Shown here: one piece after another, positions 16,872 through 25,838 of the stretch
Numbering within the stretch: the stretch's first letter is position 1
Layout of the letters: each line of letters opens with the position of its first letter
Assembly (NCBI RefSeq): GCF_001983995.1
Contig: NZ_CP019450.1
Coordinates: 372,001 to 436,000, forward strand
DNA: 64,000 nucleotides
Direction of reading: 5' to 3'
From: Halioglobus japonicus
Lineage (GTDB): Bacteria; Pseudomonadota; Gammaproteobacteria; Pseudomonadales; Halieaceae
Program-made: the position numbers and the translations under genes
Notes under the pieces: generated by a model
What the model saw: only the letters and a program-made list of their open reading frames with translations
The model's database searches: none
Told to the model about the DNA's origin: nothing

Positions 16872-17507
16872 TCAGCCGCGCTGGATACCGCGTATAAATA
16901 TATCCAGCGTGGTTTCAATGGTGGCCCGGTCGTAGCGCGGGATCGCCCCATGGCGGCTCTCGGCAATCAGCAGGGCGACCTGGGTGCGATGAAAGATGGT
17001 CGCAACCTGTCTTGCGTCGACATCCCGGATAACGCCGTCGCGTATTCCACGCTTGAAGATACGCTGGGCCCGGTCGCGCCAGCGCCTATTGCACAACACG
17101 ACCTGCTTGCGATACTGCTGGCCCAAGCCTTCGTCGTCGCGGGCGAACAGAATCAACACCGGATGCTGCTCGACAAAATCAAATGAAGCCAGGAACAGGG
17201 CGCGCAATTCACCGAGCGGATCATCCTCGACCGATGAGGCACGGTATTCGGAGAGTGTCGACCACTGGCGCAAGCCATCTTCGATGACCGCTGAGAAAAT
17301 GGCCTGTTTGTTACCGAAGAAGTGAAATACCAACCCCTTGGACACACCGGCACGCCTTGCGACCGCATCCATGGTGGTTTTCTTGAAACCACGCTCGGCG
17401 AAACACGCGCCCGCTGCCTGCAATACTCGCAGGCGCTTGCGCTCAGACTCCTGTTTGCGCCGGGCCTCGTAGCCGGGCTCCGTGGGCATAATACCTACTG
17501 GCCTCAC
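16872..17507 (-). CDS. TetR/AcrR-family transcriptional regulator
   Basis: A 211-residue repressor with the N-terminal HTH segment FKKTTMDAVARRAGVSKGLVFHFF (about residues 41-64) and a variable helical ligand domain. It starts 23 bp after the stop of the TonB receptor on the same strand and ends 5 bp from the convergent APH-like gene. Control of the neighbouring receptor or the APH-like gene is the natural guess. The first ATG is at 17507; an internal ATG at 17489 is also possible. Confidence 0.88.
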   Translation of the reverse strand: MRPVGIMPTEPGYEARRKQESERKRLRVLQAAGACFAERGFKKTTMDAVARRAGVSKGLVFHFFGNKQAIFSAVIEDGLRQWSTLSEYRASSVEDDPLGELRALFLASFDFVEQHPVLILFARDDEGLGQQYRKQVVLCNRRWRDRAQRIFKRGIRDGVIRDVDARQVATIFHRTQVALLIAESRHGAIPRYDRATIETTLDIFIRGIQRG

Positions 17508-17530
17508 TCAGCCCGGCCACAGCCGGATTC

Positions 17531-20011
17531 CTAGAAACGGTACGCCAGCGTAACGCCGTAAGTGCGCGGCTCCAGCAGGAACTGGTTTGTCGCCAGGCCT
17601 ACATTCTGGTCGCCCAGGTACTGACCGGTGACATGGTCGTCATCATTGAGATTGCGACCCCACAGCTCGGCAAACCAGGTGCGGTCGGCACTATACAGGG
17701 TCAGAGTGGCGTTCCATACATCCCACTCTTCCACGGTGTCGTTACCGGTGTTGAAGATACGGGTGTAGAACTCATCCTGCCAGTAGTAATTGGTTGCCGC
17801 GACCAGTTCCATGCCATTGCTGAAGTCAAACCCATAGGACACGCCCAGGTTGACGGAGAAATTGGGCGCATTGGGCAGCTCGTTGCCGTCCAGGGGTTTC
17901 TCCAGGCCCGAACAGGGGAAGATCCCCTCAGGGCACCCAGGACCGATATAAAGATTGCTATTGGGGCTTGAGATAATATTCTCGGTGGTGCCGAGAGTAT
18001 TGATGTCCGCGGTATCCAGGCTGGAGCCGCCATCCATCTTGGTGTCCAGCCAGGCGATGTCGGCACTGAAGCGCAAACTGTCGGTGGGAACCCAGACAAA
18101 TTCACCTTCAAAGCCCTGCACCACGGCGTCATAGTTCAGGTTCAGCGATGTCTGGTTGTTAATGGTGGAGATCTGCAGCCCTTCGTAGTCGTAGTAGAAA
18201 TAAGTCAGATTGGCCTGCAGCGTCTGGTCAAACAGGCGCGACTTCAGGCCGACTTCAAAGGCGTTAATGTATTCGGGATCAAACTCGGCCAGCGAAGGGT
18301 CTTCCGCAAGCACCGGCGAGTCCGCGGAGATCGGGTTGAAGCCACCCGACTTATAGCTACGCGACAGTGTGACATAGGACATCATGTCGTCGCTCATATC
18401 CCAGGTAACATTGAACCTACCCGTGGGTTCTTCCCAGGAGCCGCCGAAATCCTCATAGCCGCCGCCGGGAACGGTGGGGTCAGTCAGGAAACCCAGATAA
18501 ATCGTGCGCTGCTGCGAGCTCTTTTCCTCTTCGCTGTAGCGCAAACCGGCGGTCATCAGTATGGAGTCCGTCGCCTGCCAGTACAACTCACCGAATGCCG
18601 CCCATGTCTCCAGCTGGTAATCGGTTGTGTCATTGTCAAACAGACGCTGCTCAGGGGGTACCCCGGTGGTCTGGCCGAACAATTCAAGAGCAGCCGAGTA
18701 CACGTAGTAGTGAACGTCCGATTCATAATCCAGGTAGAATCCGCCCAGCATAAAGTTCCAGTCGCCGTCGTAGTCTGAAGCGAGTCGCAGTTCAGCGCTG
18801 TACTGTTCAGGCTCGGTGGTGGAGCGGTCGGTTGAATAGGCGCGGTCCACGGTAATCACACCGTCGGGGCCGCGATTCACATCAACCGGCACTGGCCAGG
18901 GCTCTGACGCCACCGTGAAGTCGTAATCGTTGCGTGCGTTGAAATCCGAGGTGTGGTAACCCAGGACGGTGGTCAGGGTGTAGTCCGAGAAGTCCATGTT
19001 GGCTTCGAACGAAACCATCAGATCTTCCACTTCGTACTTCGGCGTAAAGTCCAGGTACTGTTTGCGCGGATCAGCGTCTTTGGGGGAATTGGCAAAGTCA
19101 TCCGCAGGGAACGGCTGGCCAATAATGCCCGCGGCGATCTGGGTCAGAAAGCCGGTCACGGTGGCGCCACTGTTGGTGGGCTGGTCCGCAAGACCCGTGG
19201 GCAAACAACCCAGAATAGCCTCCTGGTCTTTCAGGCATCGCTGGTTGCTGCCGCGCATGCGGCTGGAATCTTCTTCGAAGTAATTAATCACCAACGTGGC
19301 ATCAGCGTTGTCGCCTGCCCATCTAGTCGATGAGCGCAGCGACCACATATCGCGATCATCCACATCCCCGCCATCAAACTCGTTGTCTACAAAGCCATCG
19401 CGCTTGCTGTAGAACATGGCGAAGCGCTGGCCCCAGCTATCGCCCAGGGGAATATTCAGCGCGCCCTTCACTTTGGCGTGGTTGTAGTTGCCCACCTCCA
19501 GATTGATATTGCCGCCAAATTCGTCCGTGGGTTTGTTGGTAATCATGTTGACCACGCCCGCGGTGGTGTTGCGGCCGTAGAGCGTACCCTGGGGGCCACG
19601 CAGTACTTCCACCCGCTCCGCATCATAAAACTCGGTTTCGAATATTCGCCCGCCGTTCAGGTAGACACCGTTGAAGTGAACACCGGTACCACTGTCGGAG
19701 GCTGCGCCAATCGCAAGGTTACCAATACCCCGGATGGAAATGGCAGCGGTAGTGAAATTATCTTTACTCATCAACATGTTAGGCACACTGAACTGAAGAT
19801 CCAGCGGCTTGCTGATCAGCGCGCGGTCAAGCTCTTCACCACTAAACGCTGTCACTGCCAGCGGCGTATCCTGCACCGTGGTGGCGCGCTTTTCAGCGGT
19901 AACAATAATTTCTTCCAGAGTGCCCACGGACTGGGCGAGTGCTTGAGTGGTTGCGACAGTGCCAAGAAGTGCGGCTACCACCAACTTGCGATCAAACGGC
20001 GTACGTTGCAT
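17531..20011 (-). CDS. TonB-dependent outer membrane receptor
   Basis: An 826-residue receptor with signal peptide (VATTQALAQS), TonB box region LEEIIVTAEKRATTVQDTPLA, plug motif ERVEVLRGPQGTLYGRNTTAG, and a barrel ending in VTLAYRF. It belongs to the same QDxPxxVTAF plug group as the other two ordinary receptors in the window; the substrate is unknown. The gene ends 23 bp before the TetR gene, which may be co-transcribed and regulate it. The 192 bp upstream of it (20012-20203) contain no feature I recognise. Confidence 0.92.
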   Translation of the reverse strand: MQRTPFDRKLVVAALLGTVATTQALAQSVGTLEEIIVTAEKRATTVQDTPLAVTAFSGEELDRALISKPLDLQFSVPNMLMSKDNFTTAAISIRGIGNLAIGAASDSGTGVHFNGVYLNGGRIFETEFYDAERVEVLRGPQGTLYGRNTTAGVVNMITNKPTDEFGGNINLEVGNYNHAKVKGALNIPLGDSWGQRFAMFYSKRDGFVDNEFDGGDVDDRDMWSLRSSTRWAGDNADATLVINYFEEDSSRMRGSNQRCLKDQEAILGCLPTGLADQPTNSGATVTGFLTQIAAGIIGQPFPADDFANSPKDADPRKQYLDFTPKYEVEDLMVSFEANMDFSDYTLTTVLGYHTSDFNARNDYDFTVASEPWPVPVDVNRGPDGVITVDRAYSTDRSTTEPEQYSAELRLASDYDGDWNFMLGGFYLDYESDVHYYVYSAALELFGQTTGVPPEQRLFDNDTTDYQLETWAAFGELYWQATDSILMTAGLRYSEEEKSSQQRTIYLGFLTDPTVPGGGYEDFGGSWEEPTGRFNVTWDMSDDMMSYVTLSRSYKSGGFNPISADSPVLAEDPSLAEFDPEYINAFEVGLKSRLFDQTLQANLTYFYYDYEGLQISTINNQTSLNLNYDAVVQGFEGEFVWVPTDSLRFSADIAWLDTKMDGGSSLDTADINTLGTTENIISSPNSNLYIGPGCPEGIFPCSGLEKPLDGNELPNAPNFSVNLGVSYGFDFSNGMELVAATNYYWQDEFYTRIFNTGNDTVEEWDVWNATLTLYSADRTWFAELWGRNLNDDDHVTGQYLGDQNVGLATNQFLLEPRTYGVTLAYRF

Positions 20012-20203
20012 ATGGTTTACCCTTGATTATTTAGTTATGGGAAAACTGAACACTTGCACGGTAGCAGAAAAATAATTGGCGGGTCTAGCATCAAAAACCA
20101 ATGACACGGTATTGTCGCAGACCGTCATGTCCTCCCGGCCGTTGACCGGCCTCTGGATTGACGGGGTAAACATCAGGTTGACAGTGCTATAAGCGCACTT
20201 TGA

Positions 20204-20410
20204 TCAAGACTCCCAGGGCCGCAACCAGGAATACAGTACAAATGACAAGGCGAGTGCTGCCCCTAGCACCGCGATAGTCAGCACATCCCGATAGGGCATT
20301 TCGGGTGGCCAGGTGCCATTCTGCTCCATCGTGAACAGCGCCCACATCGCGACCACTGTTGGCGCCATGGCAATTACCCGCTTTAGAATTCGCGTCACAA
20401 GGCCCGACAT
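20204..20410 (-). CDS. Small two-helix membrane protein
   Basis: A 68-residue protein from the ATG at 20410: MSGLVTRILKRVIAMAPTVV leads into one hydrophobic helix, followed by a short loop (NGTWPPEMPYRD) and a second helix (VLTIAVLGAALALSFVLYSWL). The longer open frame upstream overlaps the divergent promoter region and has no membrane or family character, so I prefer the short form. No family recognised. It is divergent from the ferric-reductase-like gene. Confidence 0.5.
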   Translation of the reverse strand: MSGLVTRILKRVIAMAPTVVAMWALFTMEQNGTWPPEMPYRDVLTIAVLGAALALSFVLYSWLRPWES

Positions 20411-20574
20411 AGCCTCACACTTCTCCGTTTTTGCTCGTCTTGTGAAAGAACCGTAGCACGTTTCCTGTGGCGTCTTTTCGTCCCCTATCGGCACGGAAGC
20501 CCAGTACCGAGGGCAATGCCAGAATCGAGGTTCATGGAACTGGGCTACCGCAGCCGTCATTTCTGGAGCACCGC

Positions 20575-21462
20575 ATGACAGGAATACTAGAGAGCAAGTG
20601 GATAAACGGCTGGCGCCTGTTTGCATTGATCGCCTTTCCATTGTCTGCCGTGGTGATCCTGGAGCTGACCCAGACGGACGTATCCGGCGGCGCTGGTGTC
20701 TCAGAGATGATCGGCTTCTCGGTGCGGCTCGCAGTACCCTTTATCTTTCTGGCAATGGCTGCCTCGGCGTTCCAGGTATTATTTCCAGGGCCCTTTGGCC
20801 GCTGGTGGTTGCGTAATCGTCGCTATATCGGCCTGTGCTTTGCTGTCGGTATGGCTTGGCAAGGGCTGTTTATCTTCATTCTGTCGACGGTATTTCGCGA
20901 CTACTATGTCAGCGAAGTCTATTACTTCCGCGATGAACTGGAGGGCACCTTCGGTTACTTGTTCCTCGCAGGCATGATCGCCACTTCGTTCCAGATCACC
21001 CGTAAACGACTCAGCCGCGGTCAGTGGAAGTTCATTCATACCGGTGGCACCTACGTGCTCTGGGGTTATGCCTTCAGTGTGTACTGGTGGAACATGTACT
21101 ACTACCCGGACCCACAAACACTGGATGCCGTTTACTACTGGGCGGGCTTTAGCGCATTCGCTCTGCGCATTGCCGCGTGGGGCAAGAAACGCCTCAAGAC
21201 AAGTGACGCGGCCAGCTCAGCCCTCGCCAGAACCGCGGGCTGGTTGCTCATACTGGGTGGCCTCGTGATGGCAGCTACCGGGCGGGCGTGGCAGGACGCT
21301 GTCACCACCGCGTTCACAACACCCGCGTGGTCAGCACAGCTCGAATTGTGGCTGCCGTTCTGGCCCCTGGAACCTTACCTGTCGCTGCTGCTTATGGGCC
21401 TTGGCACAGCCATCCTCACTCACAAAGCAGCACAGCCGAGAACTGCAGCGGCAGCAACCTGA
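20575..21462 (+). CDS. Ferric-reductase-like transmembrane protein
   Basis: A 295-residue integral membrane protein with seven or eight hydrophobic helices and spaced histidines (WKFIHTGGTYVLWGYAF) resembling the heme-binding core of the ferric-reductase-like/YedZ group. No FAD or NAD domain is attached, so it could be only the membrane cytochrome part. The upstream open frame (from 20467) lacks family character; the ATG at 20575 follows TGGAGCACCGC. Its stop codon lies inside the first unit of the AACCTG microsatellite. Confidence 0.7.
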   Translation: MTGILESKWINGWRLFALIAFPLSAVVILELTQTDVSGGAGVSEMIGFSVRLAVPFIFLAMAASAFQVLFPGPFGRWWLRNRRYIGLCFAVGMAWQGLFIFILSTVFRDYYVSEVYYFRDELEGTFGYLFLAGMIATSFQITRKRLSRGQWKFIHTGGTYVLWGYAFSVYWWNMYYYPDPQTLDAVYYWAGFSAFALRIAAWGKKRLKTSDAASSALARTAGWLLILGGLVMAATGRAWQDAVTTAFTTPAWSAQLELWLPFWPLEPYLSLLLMGLGTAILTHKAAQPRTAAAAT

Positions 21463-21530
21463 ACCTGAACCTGAACCTGAACCTGAACCTGAACCTGAAC
21501 CTGAACCTGAACCTGAACCTGAACCTGAAC
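21456..21530 (+). repeat. AACCTG hexanucleotide microsatellite, 12.5 copies
   Basis: 75 bases of uninterrupted AACCTG units begin in the last codons of the ferric-reductase-like gene (its TGA lies in the first unit) and end 15 bp before the GFA start codon. Because the unit is six bases long, copy changes would not shift a frame, but would change the spacing between the two genes and any leader or ribosome-loading region. Confidence 0.97.
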
Positions 21531-21545
21531 AGAGAGCCACTAGCC

Positions 21546-21950
21546 ATGATTAAAGGTAGGTGTGAATGCAAGCGGGTGCAATACCGAATCGATGGCGATA
21601 TCCGCGATTTCAGTCACTGTCATTGCAGCCAGTGTCGCCGTCTGCACGGCGCCGCGTTCGCCAGTTTTGCTGGTGTCCGCCGTGCTGACTTCTCTTACGA
21701 CAGCGGCGAGTCGGACCTGAAATGTTATGCCTCTTCACCCACCCACGGCAGAGTGTTTTGCGGCCATTGTGGCTCAAACATTCTGGTGGAATTACAGGCA
21801 GAGCCAGACGAACTGTATCTCGCCATGGGCACAATTGAGGGAGATCCCGCGCTTCCGGAGGGCTACCATATCTTCGTTGATTCGAAGGCGCCCTGGCACT
21901 CGATCAACGACTCGCTCTTTCAGTACCCTGCCGAGCCAGACGAAGACTAG
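21546..21950 (+). CDS. GFA/CENP-V family zinc-binding protein
   Basis: A 134-residue protein of the glutathione-dependent formaldehyde-activating (GFA) fold. Zinc-binding cysteines are visible in CECKRVQY near residue 6, HCHCSQCRRLHG near 25, and FCGHCGSNI near 72. The family name comes from one formaldehyde-related enzyme; most members have no known reaction. I chose the ATG at 21546. The frame is open further upstream only because it reads the hexanucleotide repeat as (NL)n. The repeat directly upstream could influence its expression. Confidence 0.85.
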   Translation: MIKGRCECKRVQYRIDGDIRDFSHCHCSQCRRLHGAAFASFAGVRRADFSYDSGESDLKCYASSPTHGRVFCGHCGSNILVELQAEPDELYLAMGTIEGDPALPEGYHIFVDSKAPWHSINDSLFQYPAEPDED

Positions 21951-22042
21951 GCTCTCTCGGGCGTCGCAGGTGGCGCCTCGCGCAGCCGCGCAGGCTGCCA
22001 GTCCGGCGGACCAAAACAATAGCCCAGCGCCTCACCGAGACT

Positions 22043-22294
22043 TTGCACTCCTCGCATCGAGCGCCACTGCACATGCCAATCGATGGCGTCTATGTGTATC
22101 GCGGCGATCGATCACCCCGATTTCAATCACTCAAAGCGCCGGATAAAAGCGAACTCGAGGACCTGGTTCAGCTTATCAGCCAACGGATAAGTCGCTGTCT
22201 GGAGCGTCAGGGCTTGCTGGAACAGGACACCGAGAGCGCCTGGCTGGGACTGGAGCCTGCAGACGTCACGGATGCCATGCCTCATCGCGGGTAG
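22043..22294 (+). mobile_element. IS91-family transposase, internal relic
   Basis: The frame reads HMPIDGVYVYRGD, RFQSLKAPDKSELEDLV, QRISRCLERQGLLEQDTESAW. This is the segment of Y2-transposases of the IS91/ISCR type that follows the HUH motif (HFHMLxxDGVY...LERxGLLxxD). It lacks the N-terminal zinc domain and everything after about codon 300 of a normal protein. The tract 21951-22042 reads on the minus strand as a short peptide (LGEALGYCFGPPDWQPARL) ending at 21949, which I cannot assign. 22295-22460 is empty. Confidence 0.7.
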
Positions 22295-22460
22295 TTCGGT
22301 GCTTGCTGCCGGTCCTTTACTGGGTAAGATGATAGGCCTTGGGCTCATGGCCACTGCACCGTGGGTGTGGCTTGGCGCCTGAGTGTGGGCTGAACGGACG
22401 AACCCTGCGTAAAGGCATCATGTCTGACTGGCTTACAGCAATAACCATAGGGAGAACAGC

Positions 22461-23102
22461 ATGCTAACCATTCATCACCTAGGGGTATCCCAATCGGACC
22501 GTGTGGTCTGGCTCATGGAAGAACTGGGCCTGCACTACGAGCTGAAGTGGTATAACCGTGGCGAGGATTTTCTGGCACCGGCAGAATTTCGCGCCCTGCA
22601 TCCCCTGGGAACCGCCCCGATTATTACTGACGGCGACCTGGTGATGGCAGAGTCCACGGCGATTGTTGAGTACATTTCACAGCGTTACGGTGAGGGCAAG
22701 CTATCGGTTGCTATAGAAGATCAGGACTATCCCAATTACCTGTACTGGATGAACTTCAACAACAATTTCCAGTCTGTCTTGTTCATGAAGATGGCCTACC
22801 AGGCCGGCGGTGGCGACCTGGTGGCCGGAGGGCAGATGGTGGATGTGATGCTGCGTCGCGAACAGGGCCTGTACGACTACCTGGAGCAGCGTCTTGGCGA
22901 GTCCGAGTACTTGGGGGCTGCGCGTTTCAGCTGTGCGGATATCATGGCCATGTTCAATCTCACCTCGCTGGAGATGCTGGGGGCCAGGCCAGTCGACGAG
23001 TCACTGCCCAATACCAAAGCCTACGTAGAGCGAATCTGCGCGCGGCCGGCCTACAAGAAGGCCATGTCCATCGCCGGTCCCGCCGCAACGCCCCCGGCCT
23101 GA
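22461..23102 (+). CDS. Glutathione S-transferase family protein
   Basis: A 213-residue GST with an N-terminal thioredoxin-like domain. It opens MLTIHHLGVSQSDRVVWLMEELG, where the Ser of VSQSDR is in the catalytic position, followed by cis-Pro in LGTAPIITDG and ESTAIVEYI. The alpha-helical C-terminal domain contains CADIMAMFNL. The likely role is conjugation or glutathione-dependent peroxidase activity in the cytosol. A ribosome site (AGGGAGAA) is well placed. The gene lies between two pieces of an IS91-type transposase, together with a glutathione peroxidase-like gene, so this pair may have travelled together. Confidence 0.9.
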   Translation: MLTIHHLGVSQSDRVVWLMEELGLHYELKWYNRGEDFLAPAEFRALHPLGTAPIITDGDLVMAESTAIVEYISQRYGEGKLSVAIEDQDYPNYLYWMNFNNNFQSVLFMKMAYQAGGGDLVAGGQMVDVMLRREQGLYDYLEQRLGESEYLGAARFSCADIMAMFNLTSLEMLGARPVDESLPNTKAYVERICARPAYKKAMSIAGPAATPPA

Positions 23103-23813
23103 TCAGCCCGGTAGTTCCACCGGCTGGGTGTCCAGCCAATCGCGTAACTTAAGCGCTTCGTCGCGGTAGGTCTTGCGTTCGGCGCCATCGAGCCCGGTGC
23201 GGCGCATAGCATTAATCAACCAGCGATCCAGACGACCCGGCAGCATTCCCGCGCCGGGCGCACAGCAAATGTGGTGCCAGTGCAGCCTGCCGTTTTCAAA
23301 GTGCAGTACTTCGCCATTCGGATCTGGCGTGTAGGCCAGCTTTGCAGCCTGTGGCAGTTCAGGGCCCGTCGTAACCGAGCGGGCCACAATGACCCAGGTA
23401 TTGTCCTGCGGTTGGGCCAGTGACAGAAGTTGCCGGTAGTAGCGCGGCGTCGGCAGCCCGAGATCAAAGCGTCCCCAGGCCAGTTGATGCTGCTCGATAC
23501 CGGTTGCCGGTGGCGCCGCAAGCGCTTGTACCTTGCCGCCGAGAAACTGGGGATACCAGGCGTGTGCCGGCAGTGACGCATGGTTGTAGAAAACCCCGGC
23601 GAGCCAATCCAGGCGTGTGTGCGGCTGCCCTTCGATGGCTATGTGAGTCTGGTAGCAGTACGTGCCGGCCGAGGCCTGCCAGTGCCGCCGGGTATCGTGG
23701 CAATTCACCTCACGGTGGTTCTGGCGGTGCTGCGCCGCCAGCGAGCACAGCCGCTTGCTGGCGTCCGGGGCATCATCGATAGCCTGTTCAACGGAAACTT
23801 CCCGAGCTTGCAT
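23103..23813 (-). CDS. Hypothetical protein
   Basis: A 236-residue soluble protein without signal peptide or membrane helix. Notable segments are LDWLAGVFYNHASLPAHAWY, GIEQHQLAWGRFDLGLPTPRYYRQLLSL, and a His/Cys stretch RLHWHHICCAPGAGMLPGRL followed by a helical tail (RRTGLDGAERKTYRDEALKLRDWL). I do not recognise the family. It is convergent with the GST gene with no gap between the stops, and divergent from the glutathione peroxidase-like gene. Its coding frame is supported by length and composition only. Confidence 0.55.
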   Translation of the reverse strand: MQAREVSVEQAIDDAPDASKRLCSLAAQHRQNHREVNCHDTRRHWQASAGTYCYQTHIAIEGQPHTRLDWLAGVFYNHASLPAHAWYPQFLGGKVQALAAPPATGIEQHQLAWGRFDLGLPTPRYYRQLLSLAQPQDNTWVIVARSVTTGPELPQAAKLAYTPDPNGEVLHFENGRLHWHHICCAPGAGMLPGRLDRWLINAMRRTGLDGAERKTYRDEALKLRDWLDTQPVELPG

Positions 23814-23924
23814 CTTTATCCATGTCTACATGCTGAGTCGGCAAACAGGGTAAACCAAAACTCCGGCCGGGGCGTACTTCTGTATCATGCGCTAACGACC
23901 TCAAACCCAGCTGATGGAGTGCTT

Positions 23925-24464
23925 ATGAAACCTGTTCTCGCCGCCATGGCTTTCAGTATGTTGCCTTCCGTGACTTTCGCCACCTGCCCTGACTACCTGG
24001 ACCAGGATTTGCGCAAGCTCCATTCCCAGGACACCGTGAACCTCTGTGAGGTGCAGGCCGGTGGTCCCATGTTGGTGATCAATACCGCCAGCCACTGTGG
24101 CTATACGAAGCAGTTCAAGGGGCTGGAGGCACTGAACCAGAAATACAGGGACCGCGGCCTTGCGGTGGTGGGTTTTGCCAGCAACGATTTCCGGCAGGAA
24201 GCCAAGGATGAAGAAAAGGCGGCGGAAGTCTGCTACGTCAACTACGGCGTCACCTTCACGATGATTGCGCCCAGCCATGTTAAGGGCGATGAGGCCAACC
24301 CGGTATTCAAGGCCCTGGCCAGCCAATCGGACGAGCCGAGCTGGAATTTTAACAAGTACCTGGTCGATGCCGATGGCAATGTGGTGCAGAAGTTTGGCAG
24401 CAACACCTCACCCGACGGGGACGAACTCCTCAGTGCGATTGAGGCCCTGCTGCCAGCGCAGTAG
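23925..24464 (+). CDS. Exported glutathione peroxidase-like thiol peroxidase
   Basis: A 179-residue protein with a signal peptide (MKPVLAAMAFSMLPSVTFA) and the GPx fold. The catalytic Cys is in NTASHCGYTKQFKGLEAL, the second conserved block is GFASNDF with its Asn/Phe, and the WNFNKYLVD segment holds the catalytic Trp. Cys replaces selenocysteine, so it probably reduces hydroperoxides using thioredoxin-like or glutathione donors in the periplasm. It lies next to the second IS91-type relic. Confidence 0.88.
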   Translation: MKPVLAAMAFSMLPSVTFATCPDYLDQDLRKLHSQDTVNLCEVQAGGPMLVINTASHCGYTKQFKGLEALNQKYRDRGLAVVGFASNDFRQEAKDEEKAAEVCYVNYGVTFTMIAPSHVKGDEANPVFKALASQSDEPSWNFNKYLVDADGNVVQKFGSNTSPDGDELLSAIEALLPAQ

Positions 24465-24588
24465 TTGAGTCGCCAGTCAGGCCGTCAAGTAGAGGATCAG
24501 GTCGTATAGGCTGCGAGGATTGGCGCGATAACGCGGCAGCTCCCGGGCAGGGCGATGGTCAATGCAGACGTTCTAACGAGATGGCGCC

Positions 24589-24969
24589 ACGCAGGTAGCA
24601 TTCATCACGCGTTTGGCTGCTCTTGCGCCTAAACCAAGAATCAATCTCACCCGCTATCACGGCGTCCTCGCACCGAACCACCGATGGCGCGGAGAAGTCA
24701 CTCCGGCCGGACGTGGCAAGGCACTTAAGACGGGCGCAAATGCGGAAGTAAGGACACCGGTCGAGCATCATGCGGCTATGACCTGGGCCCAGCGATTCAA
24801 GCGCGTATTCAATATCGACATCGAAGCCTGCAGTCGCTGCGGTGGATCCGTCAAAGTCATCGTCGAGGCGTCGAACCGTTGTGTCGAGGATCAGGACTTC
24901 ATCAACCGGATCCTGGCTCATCTTGAGAGCAAGGGGCAGAACACCCCCGCTTTGCCACACAAGCGATGA
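24589..24969 (+). mobile_element. IS91-family transposase, C-terminal relic
   Basis: The frame reads VAFITRLAALAPKPRINLTR, YHGVLAPNHRWRGEVTP, MTWAQRFKRVFNIDIEACSR and CGGSVKVI, ending at TGA 24967-24969. This is the well-known end of IS91/ISCR-like transposases. The N-terminal three quarters are absent. The missing part between this and the relic at 22043-22294 would be about 100 codons. This fits one element split by the intervening 2.3 kb with some loss, or two separately decayed copies. From the stop to about 25260 there is only unassigned sequence. Confidence 0.85.
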
Positions 24970-25380
24970 CACATGCGACCAGGCGAAGCATGCAAAACTC
25001 ACCGCTCGCCTGAGGTGGTGGGTCGGGCGGGAGGCCAGCCCGAACCGTTATTGCTGAAAGAGAGGCTCAGAAGCCGTACGCCCGGCAAGTCGGGTCCCGG
25101 TCCACATTCGATGAAAAACACGGTTCAGAAAGTGAACAGCCTCTCGAATTCAGCCATTGGATCGCTAACAGAAGATCCTCATTGGTTAACGCAAGGTCGC
25201 TTAGGCGACGCGCACCGTCCGGGCTAAGGTTAGGAGCGTCGCTGCGTGTGAAGCAACTCAATGGCTTGGCTGACTCGGTGCTGTGGAAGAGCGAGGCTTT
25301 GCAACTGCGCGGAAGCCATCTCCTGACACATCTGATCCGCGCCGTTTAGCGAGGCCACATGCACCGCTGCGCCGGAACTT

Positions 25381-25465
25381 TTGCTGCTTCAAAACCAAGG
25401 CCCGTATTGGCACCGGTAACCACCGCGGTTTACCCGCCAGCGACGGTACCTGCTACGCCGTGAAT
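25381..25465 (-). pseudogene. Short-chain dehydrogenase, N-terminal relic
   Basis: On the minus strand VPSLAGK is followed, after a one-base shift, by TAVVTGANTGLGFEAAK, the TGxxxGxG nucleotide-binding start of an SDR. The frame is lost again within a few codons, and the catalytic YxxxK region is absent. Together with the nearby IS91 relic this marks a zone of decay between 24.5 and 25.5 kb. The rest of 25100-25480 shows no intact gene. Confidence 0.6.
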
Positions 25466-25484
25466 GCTGAACTGGTGCCCTGAC

Positions 25485-25739
25485 TCACTGGCGAGTTGTC
25501 TTCCAGATGGGCAGCCAATGCACGTAGCCAAAAATCAGTGTCTGCAGAAAGTGCCCACCCATAGACCCGCCCGCTGATTTCAGGACCTTGAGTACTAACA
25601 GAAACTCCAGAACATGAATAATCGGTAGGGCAATGAAAATATACATGACGATTTTCGCCGCCTCAGGCGAGGCGAAGCCAATGCCATAAATAGCCAGGCC
25701 AGCGTACACCGCCAGCGCAATCCACTTATTGGTACTCAT
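25485..25739 (-). CDS. DUF1145-like small membrane protein
   Basis: An 84-residue protein from the ATG at 25739 (MSTNKWIALAVYAGLAIYGI) with three hydrophobic helices and the conserved end GGHFLQTLIFGYVHWLPI. This resembles the DUF1145/YhhL group, whose function is unknown. The 20 extra upstream codons of the open frame are unlikely to be translated. It is downstream of the TetR gene on the same strand. Confidence 0.65.
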   Translation of the reverse strand: MSTNKWIALAVYAGLAIYGIGFASPEAAKIVMYIFIALPIIHVLEFLLVLKVLKSAGGSMGGHFLQTLIFGYVHWLPIWKTTRQ

Positions 25740-25838
25740 AACAGCGTCCTGTTTGCGAGATGGAAACTGCACTATAAGCAAACGGGGCCCGTGATTCACT
25801 GTCCCCTGAAGCCAGAATTGTTGGCTGCAAACGCTAGG

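Noticed and set aside
21456..21530. The AACCTG tract as a CRISPR array or telomere-like repeat
   Set aside because: Units are six bases with no spacers. It is a simple microsatellite.
21288..21545. N-terminal extension of the GFA protein including an (NL)n run
   Set aside because: The extension only reads through the microsatellite and the end of the previous gene. The ATG at 21546 starts a standard-length GFA protein.
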